The notes under the pieces are model-generated. The model did no database searches, was not told the origin of the DNA, and saw only the letters and a program-made list of their open reading frames with translations. The translations under genes and the position numbers were made by a program. A DNA stretch of 29,692 nt from DYGX01 sp035325905 (GTDB lineage: Bacteria; Chloroflexota; Anaerolineae; Aggregatilineales; Aggregatilineaceae): positions 1 through 29,692 of the forward strand of contig DAOKYY010000039.1 in NCBI GenBank assembly GCA_035325905.1, read 5' to 3'. Of this stretch, positions 1 to 8,147 are shown in pieces; position 1 is the first letter of the stretch, and every line of letters begins with the position of its first letter.

Positions 1-37
1 GAAAGGGGCGCTCTAATCGCGTCTCAACCCGCGTCCT

Positions 38-1018
38 TTACCCCTGCTCGCGGGCCAGTTGGACGAAGGCGCGCATTCCCACCAGCGCCGAGACGACCGG
101 CAGCCACAGTATCCCGAACGCGGTCAGCAGCCCGATCAGCAGGTCGCCCTGCGCGGAGCGATCCCCGCTGCCCGGCAGCGCGTAGCCGACTCCGCCTGCG
201 ATCAGAAAGAGCGCGCTGGCGGCAACCCACCCGGCGACGTGTGGCGCACGCGGCGGCGTGACTGCGTCCAACGCGCAGCGGTCGGCGCGCAAACCGCGCG
301 TGGCGATCAGCGCGCCGAGCATGTACGCGATCAGCGTGACGACGACGCTCGCGCCGATGTCCCCCCGCGCCACACCCCAGATCAACGCAGCCAGCAGCAC
401 GGCACCGGATGCGATCCACTCCACCGGCCCAAGCAGCCAGTCGTCGCGCCGCTCGACCGGGGCGCGTGGCGCGAGGAACGCGATCAGCAGGCAGGCGGCG
501 AGTCCGAGCGCGGCGGCGACCAGCGCGGTCACGGCGGACACCAGCGGGATCGCGCCGTCCGACGCGCCGGGCGCCCAGCGGACCCACACACCCCACGCCA
601 GCCCGCCGATCGCCGCCGCGAGCAGGCGCGGCGGGCGCGGCCCTCCTCGCCCGGATAGCAGCAGCCAGAGCGCGCCAAGCGCCGCGAGAAACGCGAGCGG
701 CTGCGCGCCGAGCGGGCGCACGATCAGGCTGACTGGCAGATCGCGCGTGGCGACGTGGCCGATCAGCGTGCCGTTCGCCAGCCCGTAGACGCCCGCCACC
801 AGCAGCAGGCTTGGCGCGTCGGCGGCGCGCAGCCGCGCCACGAGGTCGAGCGCGATCGCGGCGAGCGCCAGGTACACCGCGATCAGCCCGAGCCAGTCCA
901 TCAGGTCATATTGGAGGGGCGCTTGCCACACGATCAGCTCGGACGCGACCAGCAGCAGCGCCGCGAAGGTCAGCCGCGCGCCCCACGCCGCGCCTTTAGG
1001 TCGGGTCGCAGAGTTCAT
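38..1018 (-). CDS. Multi-pass membrane protein of unknown function
   Basis: The 326-residue product is almost entirely hydrophobic, with about eight or nine predicted membrane-spanning stretches separated by short arginine-rich loops; no catalytic motif is recognisable. I chose the ATG at 1018 (protein begins MNSATRPKGA) because GGGAG lies about 7 bases upstream on the minus strand; a further in-frame extension to 1120 would run through the divergent promoter region of the next gene. The first helix starts near residue 13 and the last ends just before the C-terminus (QLAREQG). It is transcribed divergently from the acetyltransferase gene at 1126. I cannot assign a family; it could be a transporter-like or sensor membrane protein. 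The CDS itself is well supported by length, start signal and hydrophobic pattern; the function is unknown. Confidence 0.75.
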   Translation of the reverse strand: MNSATRPKGAAWGARLTFAALLLVASELIVWQAPLQYDLMDWLGLIAVYLALAAIALDLVARLRAADAPSLLLVAGVYGLANGTLIGHVATRDLPVSLIVRPLGAQPLAFLAALGALWLLLSGRGGPRPPRLLAAAIGGLAWGVWVRWAPGASDGAIPLVSAVTALVAAALGLAACLLIAFLAPRAPVERRDDWLLGPVEWIASGAVLLAALIWGVARGDIGASVVVTLIAYMLGALIATRGLRADRCALDAVTPPRAPHVAGWVAASALFLIAGGVGYALPGSGDRSAQGDLLIGLLTAFGILWLPVVSALVGMRAFVQLAREQG

Positions 1019-1054
1019 GCTCGCTCCCGCGCGCGAAAAGCGCCCGCCGCGTCG

Positions 1055-1084
1055 TTGGAAAATCCCCTCGCCGGGCCGTACAAT
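1055..1084 (+). promoter_or_regulatory. Putative sigma70-type promoter for the GNAT gene
   Basis: TTGGAA (1055-1060) and TACAAT (1079-1084) are separated by 18 bases, matching 4/6 and 5/6 of the consensus. Transcription would start near 1091, about 35 bases before the ATG at 1126 and after the divergent start at 1018. Seen in sequence; activity is inferred. Confidence 0.5.
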
Positions 1085-1125
1085 TGCGGCGGCTCGATTG
1101 CCCACATCAGGAGGCCGCACCCGCG

Positions 1126-1728
1126 ATGGACGCTCCCCGCTCCGAGGCTCAGCCCGCTCTTGACTGGGTCATCCGCCCGATGACCGAGGCGGACATCCCG
1201 CGCCTGGCCGAGATTCGCCCCGGCTTCGTCAGCGCGACCGTGCTCGACGTGCAGCGTATCGGCGAGGGGATCGAGGCCGGGTGGCGGCTGGTCGAGCGCG
1301 CGCTGGATCATCCCTTCGACAAGGGCGCGGGCTACGACTTCGACCGCACCGAGCAGCGTAACATCCTCAACCGGCTGCGGCGCGGCGACGGGCTGCATCT
1401 CGTCGCGGAACAGAGCGGGCGGCTGATCGGCGTGCTGGACGTGGTGCCGGAGGAATGGAACAGCACCGCCTGGGTCTGGAACCTGATGCTCGACCACGAC
1501 GCGCGCGGGCGCGGGCTGGGCCGCGAATTCTTCGAGCGGGCCGCTTCGTGGGCGCGGCGCCAGGGCTATCGCGCGCTGATCTTCGAGACGCAGAGCAACA
1601 ACGTCCCCGCCTGCAAGTTCTACGCCGCGATGGGCTGCACGCTGGAAGGCATCCGCACCGCGTACTACACCAATGAGGACCTGGAGCGGCGCGAGGTGGC
1701 GCTGTTCTGGGCTTACCGGCTCGGCTGA
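1126..1728 (+). CDS. GNAT N-acetyltransferase, streptothricin acetyltransferase-like
   Basis: A 200-residue GNAT-fold enzyme that should transfer an acetyl group from acetyl-CoA to an amine. The acetyl-CoA loop is RGRGLG at residues 127-132, following beta4 (WVWNLMLDHDA, 116-126). The segment FETQSNNVPACKFYAAMGC (153-171) and the C-terminal end VALFWAYRLG closely resemble the streptothricin acetyltransferase family (known examples carry LETQDNNxxACKFY and AVFWYLRF). The N-terminal ~100 residues are more divergent. The ATG at 1126 is chosen because AGGAGG (1109-1114) lies 11 bases upstream; a TTG at 1084 in the same frame overlaps the promoter. It ends 7 bases from the convergent repeat-protein gene. 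Whether it acts on streptothricin, another aminoglycoside-like amine or a cell metabolite cannot be told from sequence. Such genes are common as chromosomal, non-mobile acetyltransferases. Confidence 0.88.
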   Translation: MDAPRSEAQPALDWVIRPMTEADIPRLAEIRPGFVSATVLDVQRIGEGIEAGWRLVERALDHPFDKGAGYDFDRTEQRNILNRLRRGDGLHLVAEQSGRLIGVLDVVPEEWNSTAWVWNLMLDHDARGRGLGREFFERAASWARRQGYRALIFETQSNNVPACKFYAAMGCTLEGIRTAYYTNEDLERREVALFWAYRLG

Positions 1729-1735
1729 GGGGGAG

Positions 1736-4366
1736 CTATTCACGGCGCACGCCGGCCTGCTGAAGCGCCGCCGCGATCTCGGCGACGGCGCTGCCGCCGC
1801 CCATGTGCGCGATCAGCGGGCTGAGCGCGGCCAGATCGCGCAGCGCCTCGGCGTAGGGCTGACGGCGCAGGGCGCTCACCGCGCCGCGCCACAGCGTGTA
1901 CGACTGCGCGGGCGTCAGGTACGCGGCGCTGGCCTCGGCGACGCGACTGAGGCGGCTGGTGCGCGCCAGCGGGTCATCAATAGTTAAGGCGGCTTCAAGC
2001 GCCGCTTCCAGCGCGTCTTGCTGCCGGTTTTGGACGTAGCCCTGCGCGTCGATCGCCGGGGCGATGGTCGCCAGGGCGCTAGCGCGGTCGTAGCTGTCGT
2101 CCAGGCGGGTCGCCGCGTCCAGCGCCTCGTCGAGCAGGGCGTCGCGCAGCGCCGGGCGATGATAGGGGACCAGCTCCAGCAGCGCGCCGACGCGCTCGAC
2201 CGCGTCCGGCACGGCGCGGGCGGCGGCCAGCGCCGCGTCGCGAAGCTGCTCCGGGCGGCGCGGCAGCAGCGCGGTCAGCACGTGCAGGCGGTCGTAGGGT
2301 GGCACGATCGCCAACGCGACCGCGATCGCGTCGTCGAGCGCGCTATCCGGCAGCGCGGGCGCGATCGCCGCCAGAATCGAGGCGGTGCGCTGCGCCTTGT
2401 CATCTCCACGTGCGGCCTGAATCATGTCCTGCGCGACGCGCTGGCGCGGCTCGTCCGGCAGGTACTCCATCAGCGCGCTGAGCGCCGGGGCGCGCGTGAC
2501 CGGGTCGGCGATCGTGTAGGCGTCGGCCAGGGCGTCGGGCAGCCGCTCGGCGGGCAGGTGCGGCGCGAGGAAAACCAGCGCCCGCCCGCGCTCGTCCTCG
2601 TTCACAATCGATCGCGCCGCGTTCAGGGCTTCGTGCAAGGCGCGGGCGCGCAGCGCATCCGCCAGGTGCGGCGCCAGGTCCACCAGCGCGGTTACGCGCT
2701 CGTAGCGCGCTTCGATGGCGAGCGCCGCGGCCAGCGCGTCGGCCAGGGCGGTCGCACGGGCCGCCGCCGACAGGTACGGCGCGATGGCCGAGAGCGCCGC
2801 CGCGCGCGCCTCGGACGTGCTCAACTCCTGCGCGGTGTTGTAAGCGGCGACGCTCAGCCCTGGCGTCAGGTGCGGCGCGAGCTGGGCGAGGGTCCGCGCG
2901 CGGTCGCGGTCGTCCGCGATGCTCTTGAGCGCCTGAAGCGCCTCGGTCAGCAGTTCGGCGGAGAGGTAGGGCGCCAGCACGGCGAAGGCGCGGGCGCGAG
3001 CGTCGGCCCCGGCGATCCCGAACGTAACGGTGATGGCGTGCTGCACGCCGTCCGGGTTGTCGCGCAGCAAGCCCGCCGTCTCGATCGGTCGGGTCAGCGC
3101 GATCAGCGCGCGGGCGCGGGCGTCGTCGCCGTTGATCGCGGCGATCGCGTTCAGCGTGTCGTCCAAGACTTCGGGCTGCTGCTCCGGGGCCAGGAAGGCG
3201 ACCAGATGGGTCAGCAGGGTCGCGCGGGCGTCGGGTGCGCTCAGCCCGCGCGCCAGCGCCAGCAGCCGGTTGTGAAACTCCGGCGGGAGATGGGGCGGCA
3301 GGACGCTCAATGCGGTGGCGCGCGCCATGGCGCTGGGGATGCTCGCCGCTGCCTCGAACGCCTGCGCGACGGCTTCGCGCTGCACCTCCGGCGCCAGCTT
3401 CTCGATGATCGCGCTCAGCGCCCGCACGCGCGAGGCGGGGTCGGCGATGGTCTCGACCGCGCTCAAGACGCGCTGTTGCAGCGCGGGCAGCAGCACGCCC
3501 GGCTCGCTGGCGCCCAGGTGCGGCAGCAGATCGAGCAGCGCGTCTACGCGCACCGCGGGCGACACAGGCGGATCGGCGTCTAGGCGCTGGCGAACCAGGC
3601 TGAGCGGGTCAGTTTTCTCGCCGGCGCGGGCCATATGCGGGGCAAAGCGCGCCGCGAGGCGCGCGCGCGCGGACGCGTCGTCCAGGCGGCCAATCGCCTT
3701 CCAGGCCGCGCGCAGATCGTCCGCGCTCAACCCTCCCGCGAGGGGCGCCAGCGCCAGCAGCTGCGCCGCGTCCGTCCCGGCGCGCTCGACCGCTTCGCCG
3801 CGCTCGACGGCCAGCGCGAGCAGATGTCGCACCTGGCGGTGCAGCGCGCCAGGGCCATCGGCCAGCGCCGCTTCGAGCAGCCGGTCGAGATCGGCGCTGC
3901 CTGCTTCCGGCGCGCCACCGCGCTGCTGCCCGATCTGGCGCAGCACCAGGCGCAGATCGGGCGAGCGGTTCATGGTCTCGGCGATCAGGCCGAACAGCGC
4001 CCGCGCCTGTGTTTCGAGATCGGCTCGCTCGGCGGCGGCGCGGTTCAACAGCCGCGCCCATTCCTCGGCGACGGCGGCGTAATCGGGCTGCGCGCCGGGC
4101 AGAAACAGCTTGAGCAGCTCGTCGGCGACGCGCGGCTGCGCGAGCAGCGCGCCTTTGCCCAGGCCGTTACTGCGCGGCGTGGAGTCCAGCGCGGCAGAAT
4201 GTTCCACCGCCTGCTGAAGCGCGGCCCAACAGGCGTGGCGCACCGTCTCGGCGTGGAAGAACTGCTCGAACGTCCCGCCCGGAAACAGCCGCGTCAGGGC
4301 GCGGACGAACTGCTCCGCCGCGCTGGCGATCTGCTGGGGCTGGGTGAGCGGGTAAGGCGCGGTCAT
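1736..4366 (-). CDS. Large alpha-helical tandem repeat protein (876 aa)
   Basis: An 876-residue protein, rich in Ala, Leu, Arg and Asp. Residues 1 to about 240 form a non-repetitive N-terminal part. From about residue 270 to the C-terminus I count roughly 16 degenerate units of 36-40 residues, each with a core like xxRAxALxxLAPHLP (for example DRARTLAQLAPHL, EARAAALSAIAPYL, DERGRALVFLAPHL) followed by a second helix ending in AxxIxD. This reads as a helical solenoid of HEAT/TPR-like type, likely a protein-interaction scaffold. The end (LRDLAALSPLIAHMGG, then VAEIAAALQQAG) resembles the C-terminal cap of similar repeat proteins from filamentous Chloroflexota and cyanobacteria. No signal peptide, membrane helix or enzyme domain is visible, so it is probably cytoplasmic. 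The start ATG at 4366 has only a weak ribosome binding site. Function is not assignable. Confidence 0.85.
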   Translation of the reverse strand: MTAPYPLTQPQQIASAAEQFVRALTRLFPGGTFEQFFHAETVRHACWAALQQAVEHSAALDSTPRSNGLGKGALLAQPRVADELLKLFLPGAQPDYAAVAEEWARLLNRAAAERADLETQARALFGLIAETMNRSPDLRLVLRQIGQQRGGAPEAGSADLDRLLEAALADGPGALHRQVRHLLALAVERGEAVERAGTDAAQLLALAPLAGGLSADDLRAAWKAIGRLDDASARARLAARFAPHMARAGEKTDPLSLVRQRLDADPPVSPAVRVDALLDLLPHLGASEPGVLLPALQQRVLSAVETIADPASRVRALSAIIEKLAPEVQREAVAQAFEAAASIPSAMARATALSVLPPHLPPEFHNRLLALARGLSAPDARATLLTHLVAFLAPEQQPEVLDDTLNAIAAINGDDARARALIALTRPIETAGLLRDNPDGVQHAITVTFGIAGADARARAFAVLAPYLSAELLTEALQALKSIADDRDRARTLAQLAPHLTPGLSVAAYNTAQELSTSEARAAALSAIAPYLSAAARATALADALAAALAIEARYERVTALVDLAPHLADALRARALHEALNAARSIVNEDERGRALVFLAPHLPAERLPDALADAYTIADPVTRAPALSALMEYLPDEPRQRVAQDMIQAARGDDKAQRTASILAAIAPALPDSALDDAIAVALAIVPPYDRLHVLTALLPRRPEQLRDAALAAARAVPDAVERVGALLELVPYHRPALRDALLDEALDAATRLDDSYDRASALATIAPAIDAQGYVQNRQQDALEAALEAALTIDDPLARTSRLSRVAEASAAYLTPAQSYTLWRGAVSALRRQPYAEALRDLAALSPLIAHMGGGSAVAEIAAALQQAGVRRE

Positions 4367-4420
4367 GCCGGTTTCTGGCGCTGCCTGCTGGCTTTTGTTT
4401 CTATGTCCGTTTCTGTTTCC

Positions 4421-4426
4421 AGTATA
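4421..4426 (-). promoter_or_regulatory. Possible -10 box for the repeat-protein gene
   Basis: On the minus strand this reads TATACT, about 55 bases before the ATG at 4366. No convincing -35 box is present at the normal distance, so this is a weak assignment. Confidence 0.3.
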
Positions 4427-4464
4427 GCCGGGTGAGCGCCTGCGCGCGATACGACAAGGGTCCT

Positions 4465-4619
4465 AAGTGACCTTTCGAAACGATCTGATGAATGCGGCGC
4501 TTCGCAAGGTTTACCTCACCCCTCAATCTCCTCTCCGCACCGGAGAGGGGACTTCAAGCTATGCCCGCTGTTGCTTTTCTCCCCTCTCTATCCTGGAGAG
4601 GGGCCGGGGGCGAGGTAAG
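4465..4619. repeat. Dispersed palindromic repeat, copy 1
   Basis: Begins AAGTGACCTTTCGAAA (4465-4480), then GCGCTTCG (4497-4504), GTTTACCTCACCCCT (4509-4523) and two nested GGAGAGGGG hairpins, and ends GGGGGCGAGGTAAGC. The AAGTGAC, GCGCTTCG and GTTTA(A)CCTCACCCCT blocks occur in the same order and nearly the same spacing in the reverse complement of copy 2 (8148-8304). Copy 1 lacks the matching right outer arm, so it looks like an eroded or partial copy. There is no coding capacity. It lies between the repeat-protein gene and the PA14/SH3 gene; together with the terminator it accounts for most of the 360-base gap 4367-4726. Confidence 0.7.
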
Positions 4620-4661
4620 CTCTGGAGAGGGCTAATGGACCAAGTTTTTTCGATAGTTCAC

Positions 4662-4698
4662 CTAAAAGCAGCGCGCCCCGGATCGAGCCGGAGCGCGC
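4662..4698 (-). terminator. Rho-independent terminator of the PA14/SH3 gene
   Basis: On the minus strand the hairpin GCGCGCTCCGG / CCGGGGCGCGC (4671-4698, one mismatch, six-base loop) is followed by TGCTTTTAGG. It starts about 30 bases after the stop codon at 4727. Confidence 0.75.
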
Positions 4699-4726
4699 AT
4701 CATTATTCTGGCGGATCGCAGGTCGC

Positions 4727-6454
4727 TTACTGCGTCGTGGTCGGGACGCTGGCGAGGCTACCCTGCACGATCCGGTACCAGGGCGCCGACGACCAGCCGA
4801 TCACGTTGCCGTGCTGGACCTTCAGCCAGCGCCCGTCTGGGCTGACGCCGAGCACCTGCACGCGCGTTCCCCAGACCGCTTTGCTGATGTCCGGATATTG
4901 CGTGCCGGGGCCGGTGCGGATCAGCATGTTGCCGTAGGCTTGCGCGATCACGCCCTCGGTGGGCGGCGGCGCGAAGACCGGCTGCGAGCCGTCGGTGTAC
5001 GGTAGCGCGTCGAAGCTGCCCTCCACGATACGGATCAGCGGCGCGTAGGCCCAGCCGGTCTGCCCGTTGGCGCGGACGACCTGGTACCAGCTGTGGTTGC
5101 TGCTGCGGCCCACGATCTCCACGATCTCGCCCCAGTTCAGCCCGCCGATCTGGGCGCTGCGAGTGGTCGCCTCGGCGCGCAGGCGCAGGTTCGCGACCAC
5201 TCTGCCGCGCACGCCGGTCGGCTGGGGCGCCGGGGCAGGTGCGCCGCCGCCGCCCTGATCCTGCACCACCGGCAGGGCGTTGATGTCGCCGCTCAGCGTC
5301 AGGTAGCGCGCGGCGGACCAGCCGCTCTGCGCGTTGACGGTCAGCTGCACCCAGGCGTTGTCACCGGTGCGACCTGTGGCCGGATAGGTCTGGCCCCGGC
5401 TGATGGTCGTGATCACGTTGTTGTCGGTGCTCGGCCCGGTGCGGACATTCAGGCGCGAGGTGTTGACCGTCGCGGTGATGCCCCCCGCCGCCGGCGGCGC
5501 GACCGGCGGGACCGCTCCGCCCGTCGGGGCCAGCACCGGGTTCTGCGCGGCGGGCGGCGTCCAGGTCAGGAACAGGTAGGCGTTCGCGGTCCGCTCGCGA
5601 TACTCGAACTTGAGCGTGTGCGGCCCGTTGAGCAGCGTCACGTCGGCCTGGACGCGCTCGGTCGCCAGCGTGTCCCAGCGGTCGAGGATCAGCGTGTTGT
5701 CCACGAAGAAGCGGAAGCCGTCGTCGGCATAGGCGTAGAAGGTGTAAATACCCTGCGGCAGATCGCTCGGCACGGTCAGATAGCGCAGGAAGCGCGCCGA
5801 GAAGTTATCGGCCGGGACCGGGCCGCCGGGCGCCGCCGTGCCCCAGTTGAGGTTCAGCCCGCTGGCCGGGTATGTGGTCGAGAAAATCACCGGGCCGCTG
5901 AGGTCCGGGCCGTTGAAATAGTCGGCGTACCAGGGGCCGCCGCCACCCGTTCCCGGCGAGCCGCCGCCGCTGGTCAGCGCCCAGCTGGCCTGGATGGTCG
6001 CGTCATACGACGCGTCGAACATCTCGACGACGATCGTGTGGTTGCCGTCGGTCGGGAAGGTGTAATCGGCCTGGAGCGTGCGCTGCGCGGCCTCGCGCCA
6101 GTCGTTGATCAGGAGCGCCCCGTCCAGATAGAGCCGCGCGCCGTCGTCCACCGTCACCGTGAAGCGGTAGCTCCCGGCGGAGAAGAACGCGGTCGAGGTA
6201 AAGCGCACCGAGAAATTGTCGTTCTGCGGGGTGGTGGTGACGCCGTTGATCACGGGCGGCCCTTGCCCCCAGGTAAAATTGACCGCGCCGGTTGTCCCGG
6301 TCCAGACCGGCCCGACGCTCAGATTGCGGTCGTTGTAGACCTGGACAGACCACCCGGCCTGCGCCGAGACCGAGGGCGGCGCACCGCCTGCGACCGCGCC
6401 CAACGCGGTCACGGCGAGCGCGATGATGGCTAGCCAGCGTACCAGTCGGTTCAT
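4727..6454 (-). CDS. Secreted protein with two PA14-like and three SH3 domains
   Basis: A 575-residue exported protein. Residues 1-33 form a signal peptide (positively charged MNRLVRW, hydrophobic core, likely cleavage after SAQA). Two PA14-like beta-sandwich domains follow, about 35-160 and 174-300, each with the family hallmark of an acidic turn and buried hydrophobics (VDDGARLYLDGALLINDW; ADDGFRFFVDNTLILDRW). After a proline-rich linker come three bacterial SH3 domains: 325-388 (LNVRTGPSTDNN), 414-478 (LRLRAEATTRSAQIGG) and 501-565 (MLIRTGPGTQYPD). PA14 domains are known to bind carbohydrate and SH3b domains to bind peptidoglycan or peptides, so a cell-surface or wall-binding role is likely; there is no catalytic domain. 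The start at 6454 has GAGGG 9 bases upstream and sits right before the signal peptide; a longer reading to 6508 adds an unlikely leader. It is a single-gene unit with its own terminator. Confidence 0.9.
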   Translation of the reverse strand: MNRLVRWLAIIALAVTALGAVAGGAPPSVSAQAGWSVQVYNDRNLSVGPVWTGTTGAVNFTWGQGPPVINGVTTTPQNDNFSVRFTSTAFFSAGSYRFTVTVDDGARLYLDGALLINDWREAAQRTLQADYTFPTDGNHTIVVEMFDASYDATIQASWALTSGGGSPGTGGGGPWYADYFNGPDLSGPVIFSTTYPASGLNLNWGTAAPGGPVPADNFSARFLRYLTVPSDLPQGIYTFYAYADDGFRFFVDNTLILDRWDTLATERVQADVTLLNGPHTLKFEYRERTANAYLFLTWTPPAAQNPVLAPTGGAVPPVAPPAAGGITATVNTSRLNVRTGPSTDNNVITTISRGQTYPATGRTGDNAWVQLTVNAQSGWSAARYLTLSGDINALPVVQDQGGGGAPAPAPQPTGVRGRVVANLRLRAEATTRSAQIGGLNWGEIVEIVGRSSNHSWYQVVRANGQTGWAYAPLIRIVEGSFDALPYTDGSQPVFAPPPTEGVIAQAYGNMLIRTGPGTQYPDISKAVWGTRVQVLGVSPDGRWLKVQHGNVIGWSSAPWYRIVQGSLASVPTTTQ

Positions 6455-6540
6455 GATCGAAGCCCTCACGCAACTCTCATGTAGAAGACATGCAGACGAC
6501 AGGACCATCGCCCGCCGGACTTGTGTTGCGGCGAGCGTGA

Positions 6541-6564
6541 ATTATAGCCTCTTATAGGCTATCT
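6541..6564 (-). promoter_or_regulatory. -10 region and small palindrome upstream of the PA14/SH3 gene
   Basis: On the minus strand TATAAT occupies 6541-6546, about 87 bases before the ATG at 6454. It overlaps an inverted repeat ATAGCC...GGCTAT (7-base spacer; about 6543-6562), which could be an operator. No good -35 box is visible. Confidence 0.4.
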
Positions 6565-6735
6565 TAGCACGAAAGTTGTCTGGTGGATGGGCCGGGGGTA
6601 GGGCGTCGGTCAAACGCCTGATACGCCCTTCGCTGCGACGCGGTTCGGCAATTCGTACCAAGAAGTGGTCGCCTGCCGCGCGCCCGGCTAGGCTCTAGCG
6701 TATATCAACCGCGCGGCCCTGCCGTCCAAAACATT

Positions 6736-6773
6736 GCTATAATGCAGACGAGTGCTGGACAGCACGGTCCAGC
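6736..6773 (+). promoter_or_regulatory. Extended -10 promoter and start-proximal hairpin of the glutamine synthetase gene
   Basis: TGCTATAAT (TATAAT at 6738-6743) is an extended -10 element; the -35 region is poor, as expected for extended -10 promoters. Transcription should begin near 6750. A perfect 7-base inverted repeat, GCTGGAC (6754-6760) and GTCCAGC (6767-6773) around AGCACG, therefore sits at the very 5' end of the mRNA and ends 6 bases before the ATG at 6780, where a Shine-Dalgarno sequence would normally be. It may act as an RNA hairpin on translation or as a DNA operator. The remainder of the gap 6455-6735 shows nothing else I can name. Confidence 0.5.
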
Positions 6774-6779
6774 GGCTGG

Positions 6780-8147
6780 ATGGACTCTATGCTCGAACAG
6801 CCCCTTCCCAAATACACCCGCGCCGACGAGGCTCAGGCAGACCTGCACGACCGCCAGGTACGCGCGGTGGAGCTTCAGTTCACCGATGTCATGGGGATGA
6901 TCAAGTCGGTCACGATCGACCTCGACTTCCTGCCAGCGGCGGTTGAGGCGGGCGTCTGGTTCGACGGGTCGGCGGTCGAGAGCTTTGCGCGGGTGGCCGA
7001 GTCCGATATGTACCTGCTGCCGGACCTCAGCACGCTGGCCGTGCTGCCCTGGGAGCCACTCCGCCCCGACGTCGGGCGGACAGCGCGCGTTTTCTGCGAT
7101 GTCTACACGCCGAATGCGCAGCCGTTCGCCGGGGATCCGCGTGGCGCGCTGCGCCGGGCGGTCGAGGCTGCCGCGCAGCAGGGCGTGCGCTATTGCGTCG
7201 CGCCGGAGCTGGAATACTACATCTTCCGCGATCCGCCGGGCGAGGGGCCGCTGCTGGCCGACGACCAGGCCAGCTATTTCGACGCGTCGGACGGGGCGGC
7301 GCGCGTGATCCGCAAGCGGGCCGGCGACGCCCTCCGCGCGATGGGTGTGGTCGTGGAGTCGAGCCATCATGAGGTTGGCGGCGGCCAGCACGAGCTGGAC
7401 CTCGCGCCGCTCGATGCGCTTCAGGCGGCGGACGCGATCGTGACCGCGCGCATGGCGGTGCGCACGATTGCCCGCCAGGAAGGGCGCTTCGCCAGCTTCA
7501 TGCCGAAGCCGATTACCAACGCGCCCGGCAGCGGGATGCACGTCCACCAGTGGCTCGCGTCGTGCGAGACCGGCGAGAACGTCTTTACCGACCCGGCGCA
7601 CGACTACGGCCTGTCGGCGGAGGGGCAGCATTTCCTCGCCGGGCAACTCGCGCACGCCCGCGAGATGTGCGCCGTGCTCGCGCCGCTGGTCAACAGCTAC
7701 CGGCGCCTGATGGCCGGGCTGGAAGCGCCAATTTACGTGACCTGGGCGCAGCTGAACCGGGGCGCGCTGGTGCGCGTGCCGCGCCTGGCGGAAGGGCAGC
7801 AGACCGGCACGCGGATCGAGATGCGCGCGCCCGACCCAAGCTGCAACCCGTATCTGGCGTTCGCCGTGCTGCTGCAAGCCGGGCTGCGCGGGATGCGTGA
7901 CGAGCTGCCGCTGCCGCCTGCCGCCGACGAGGAGTTGTACGAAGTCTCGAACCGGCGCCGCCACCTCACCACGCTGCCGACCTCGCTCGACGCCGCGCTC
8001 GAAGAGCTGGAAAGCAGCGAGCTGGCGCGCGAGGCGCTCGGCCTGCACCTCTACGAGCGTTTTCTGGAAGCCAAGCGCCTGGAGTGGCAGGATTACCTGC
8101 TGGTCGTCAGCCCCTGGGAGTTGGAGCGATACCTGGGGATTTATTGA
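6780..8147 (+). CDS. glnA: Class I glutamine synthetase
   Basis: A 455-residue GSI-type enzyme (ATP + glutamate + ammonia to glutamine), cytoplasmic dodecamer in known members. The N-terminal beta-grasp domain (about 20-105) includes VELQFTDVMG and FDGSAVESF. The catalytic domain shows APELEYYIF, HHEVGGGQHELDLAP (metal-binding glutamates), FMPKP, GSGMHVHQWL, NRGALVRVP and RIEMRAPDPSCNPYLAFA. The region around the adenylylation loop (ELYEVSNRRRHLTTLP) is like that of GSI-alpha rather than the NLYDLPPEE of adenylylated GSI-beta, so control by adenylylation is unlikely. ATG 6780 is given; ATG 6789 in the same frame is equally possible because neither has a clear Shine-Dalgarno. Adjacent to a PucR regulator, so it might instead be a GS-like gamma-glutamyl ligase for amine or purine-nitrogen metabolism; the active-site motifs look fully compatible with true GS. 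Confidence 0.9.
   Translation: MDSMLEQPLPKYTRADEAQADLHDRQVRAVELQFTDVMGMIKSVTIDLDFLPAAVEAGVWFDGSAVESFARVAESDMYLLPDLSTLAVLPWEPLRPDVGRTARVFCDVYTPNAQPFAGDPRGALRRAVEAAAQQGVRYCVAPELEYYIFRDPPGEGPLLADDQASYFDASDGAARVIRKRAGDALRAMGVVVESSHHEVGGGQHELDLAPLDALQAADAIVTARMAVRTIARQEGRFASFMPKPITNAPGSGMHVHQWLASCETGENVFTDPAHDYGLSAEGQHFLAGQLAHAREMCAVLAPLVNSYRRLMAGLEAPIYVTWAQLNRGALVRVPRLAEGQQTGTRIEMRAPDPSCNPYLAFAVLLQAGLRGMRDELPLPPAADEELYEVSNRRRHLTTLPTSLDAALEELESSELAREALGLHLYERFLEAKRLEWQDYLLVVSPWELERYLGIY

Noticed and set aside
2018..3583. 521-codon plus-strand open frame opposite the repeat protein
   Set aside because: The antisense frame follows the repeats of the minus-strand gene and has an unnatural Arg/Gln/Gly composition; it has no ribosome binding site.
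5093..6433. 446-codon plus-strand frame opposite the PA14/SH3 gene
   Set aside because: Arg-rich shadow of a gene with signal peptide and clear domains.
6705..8048. 447-codon minus-strand frame over glutamine synthetase
   Set aside because: Shadow frame; the plus strand contains all GS motifs.
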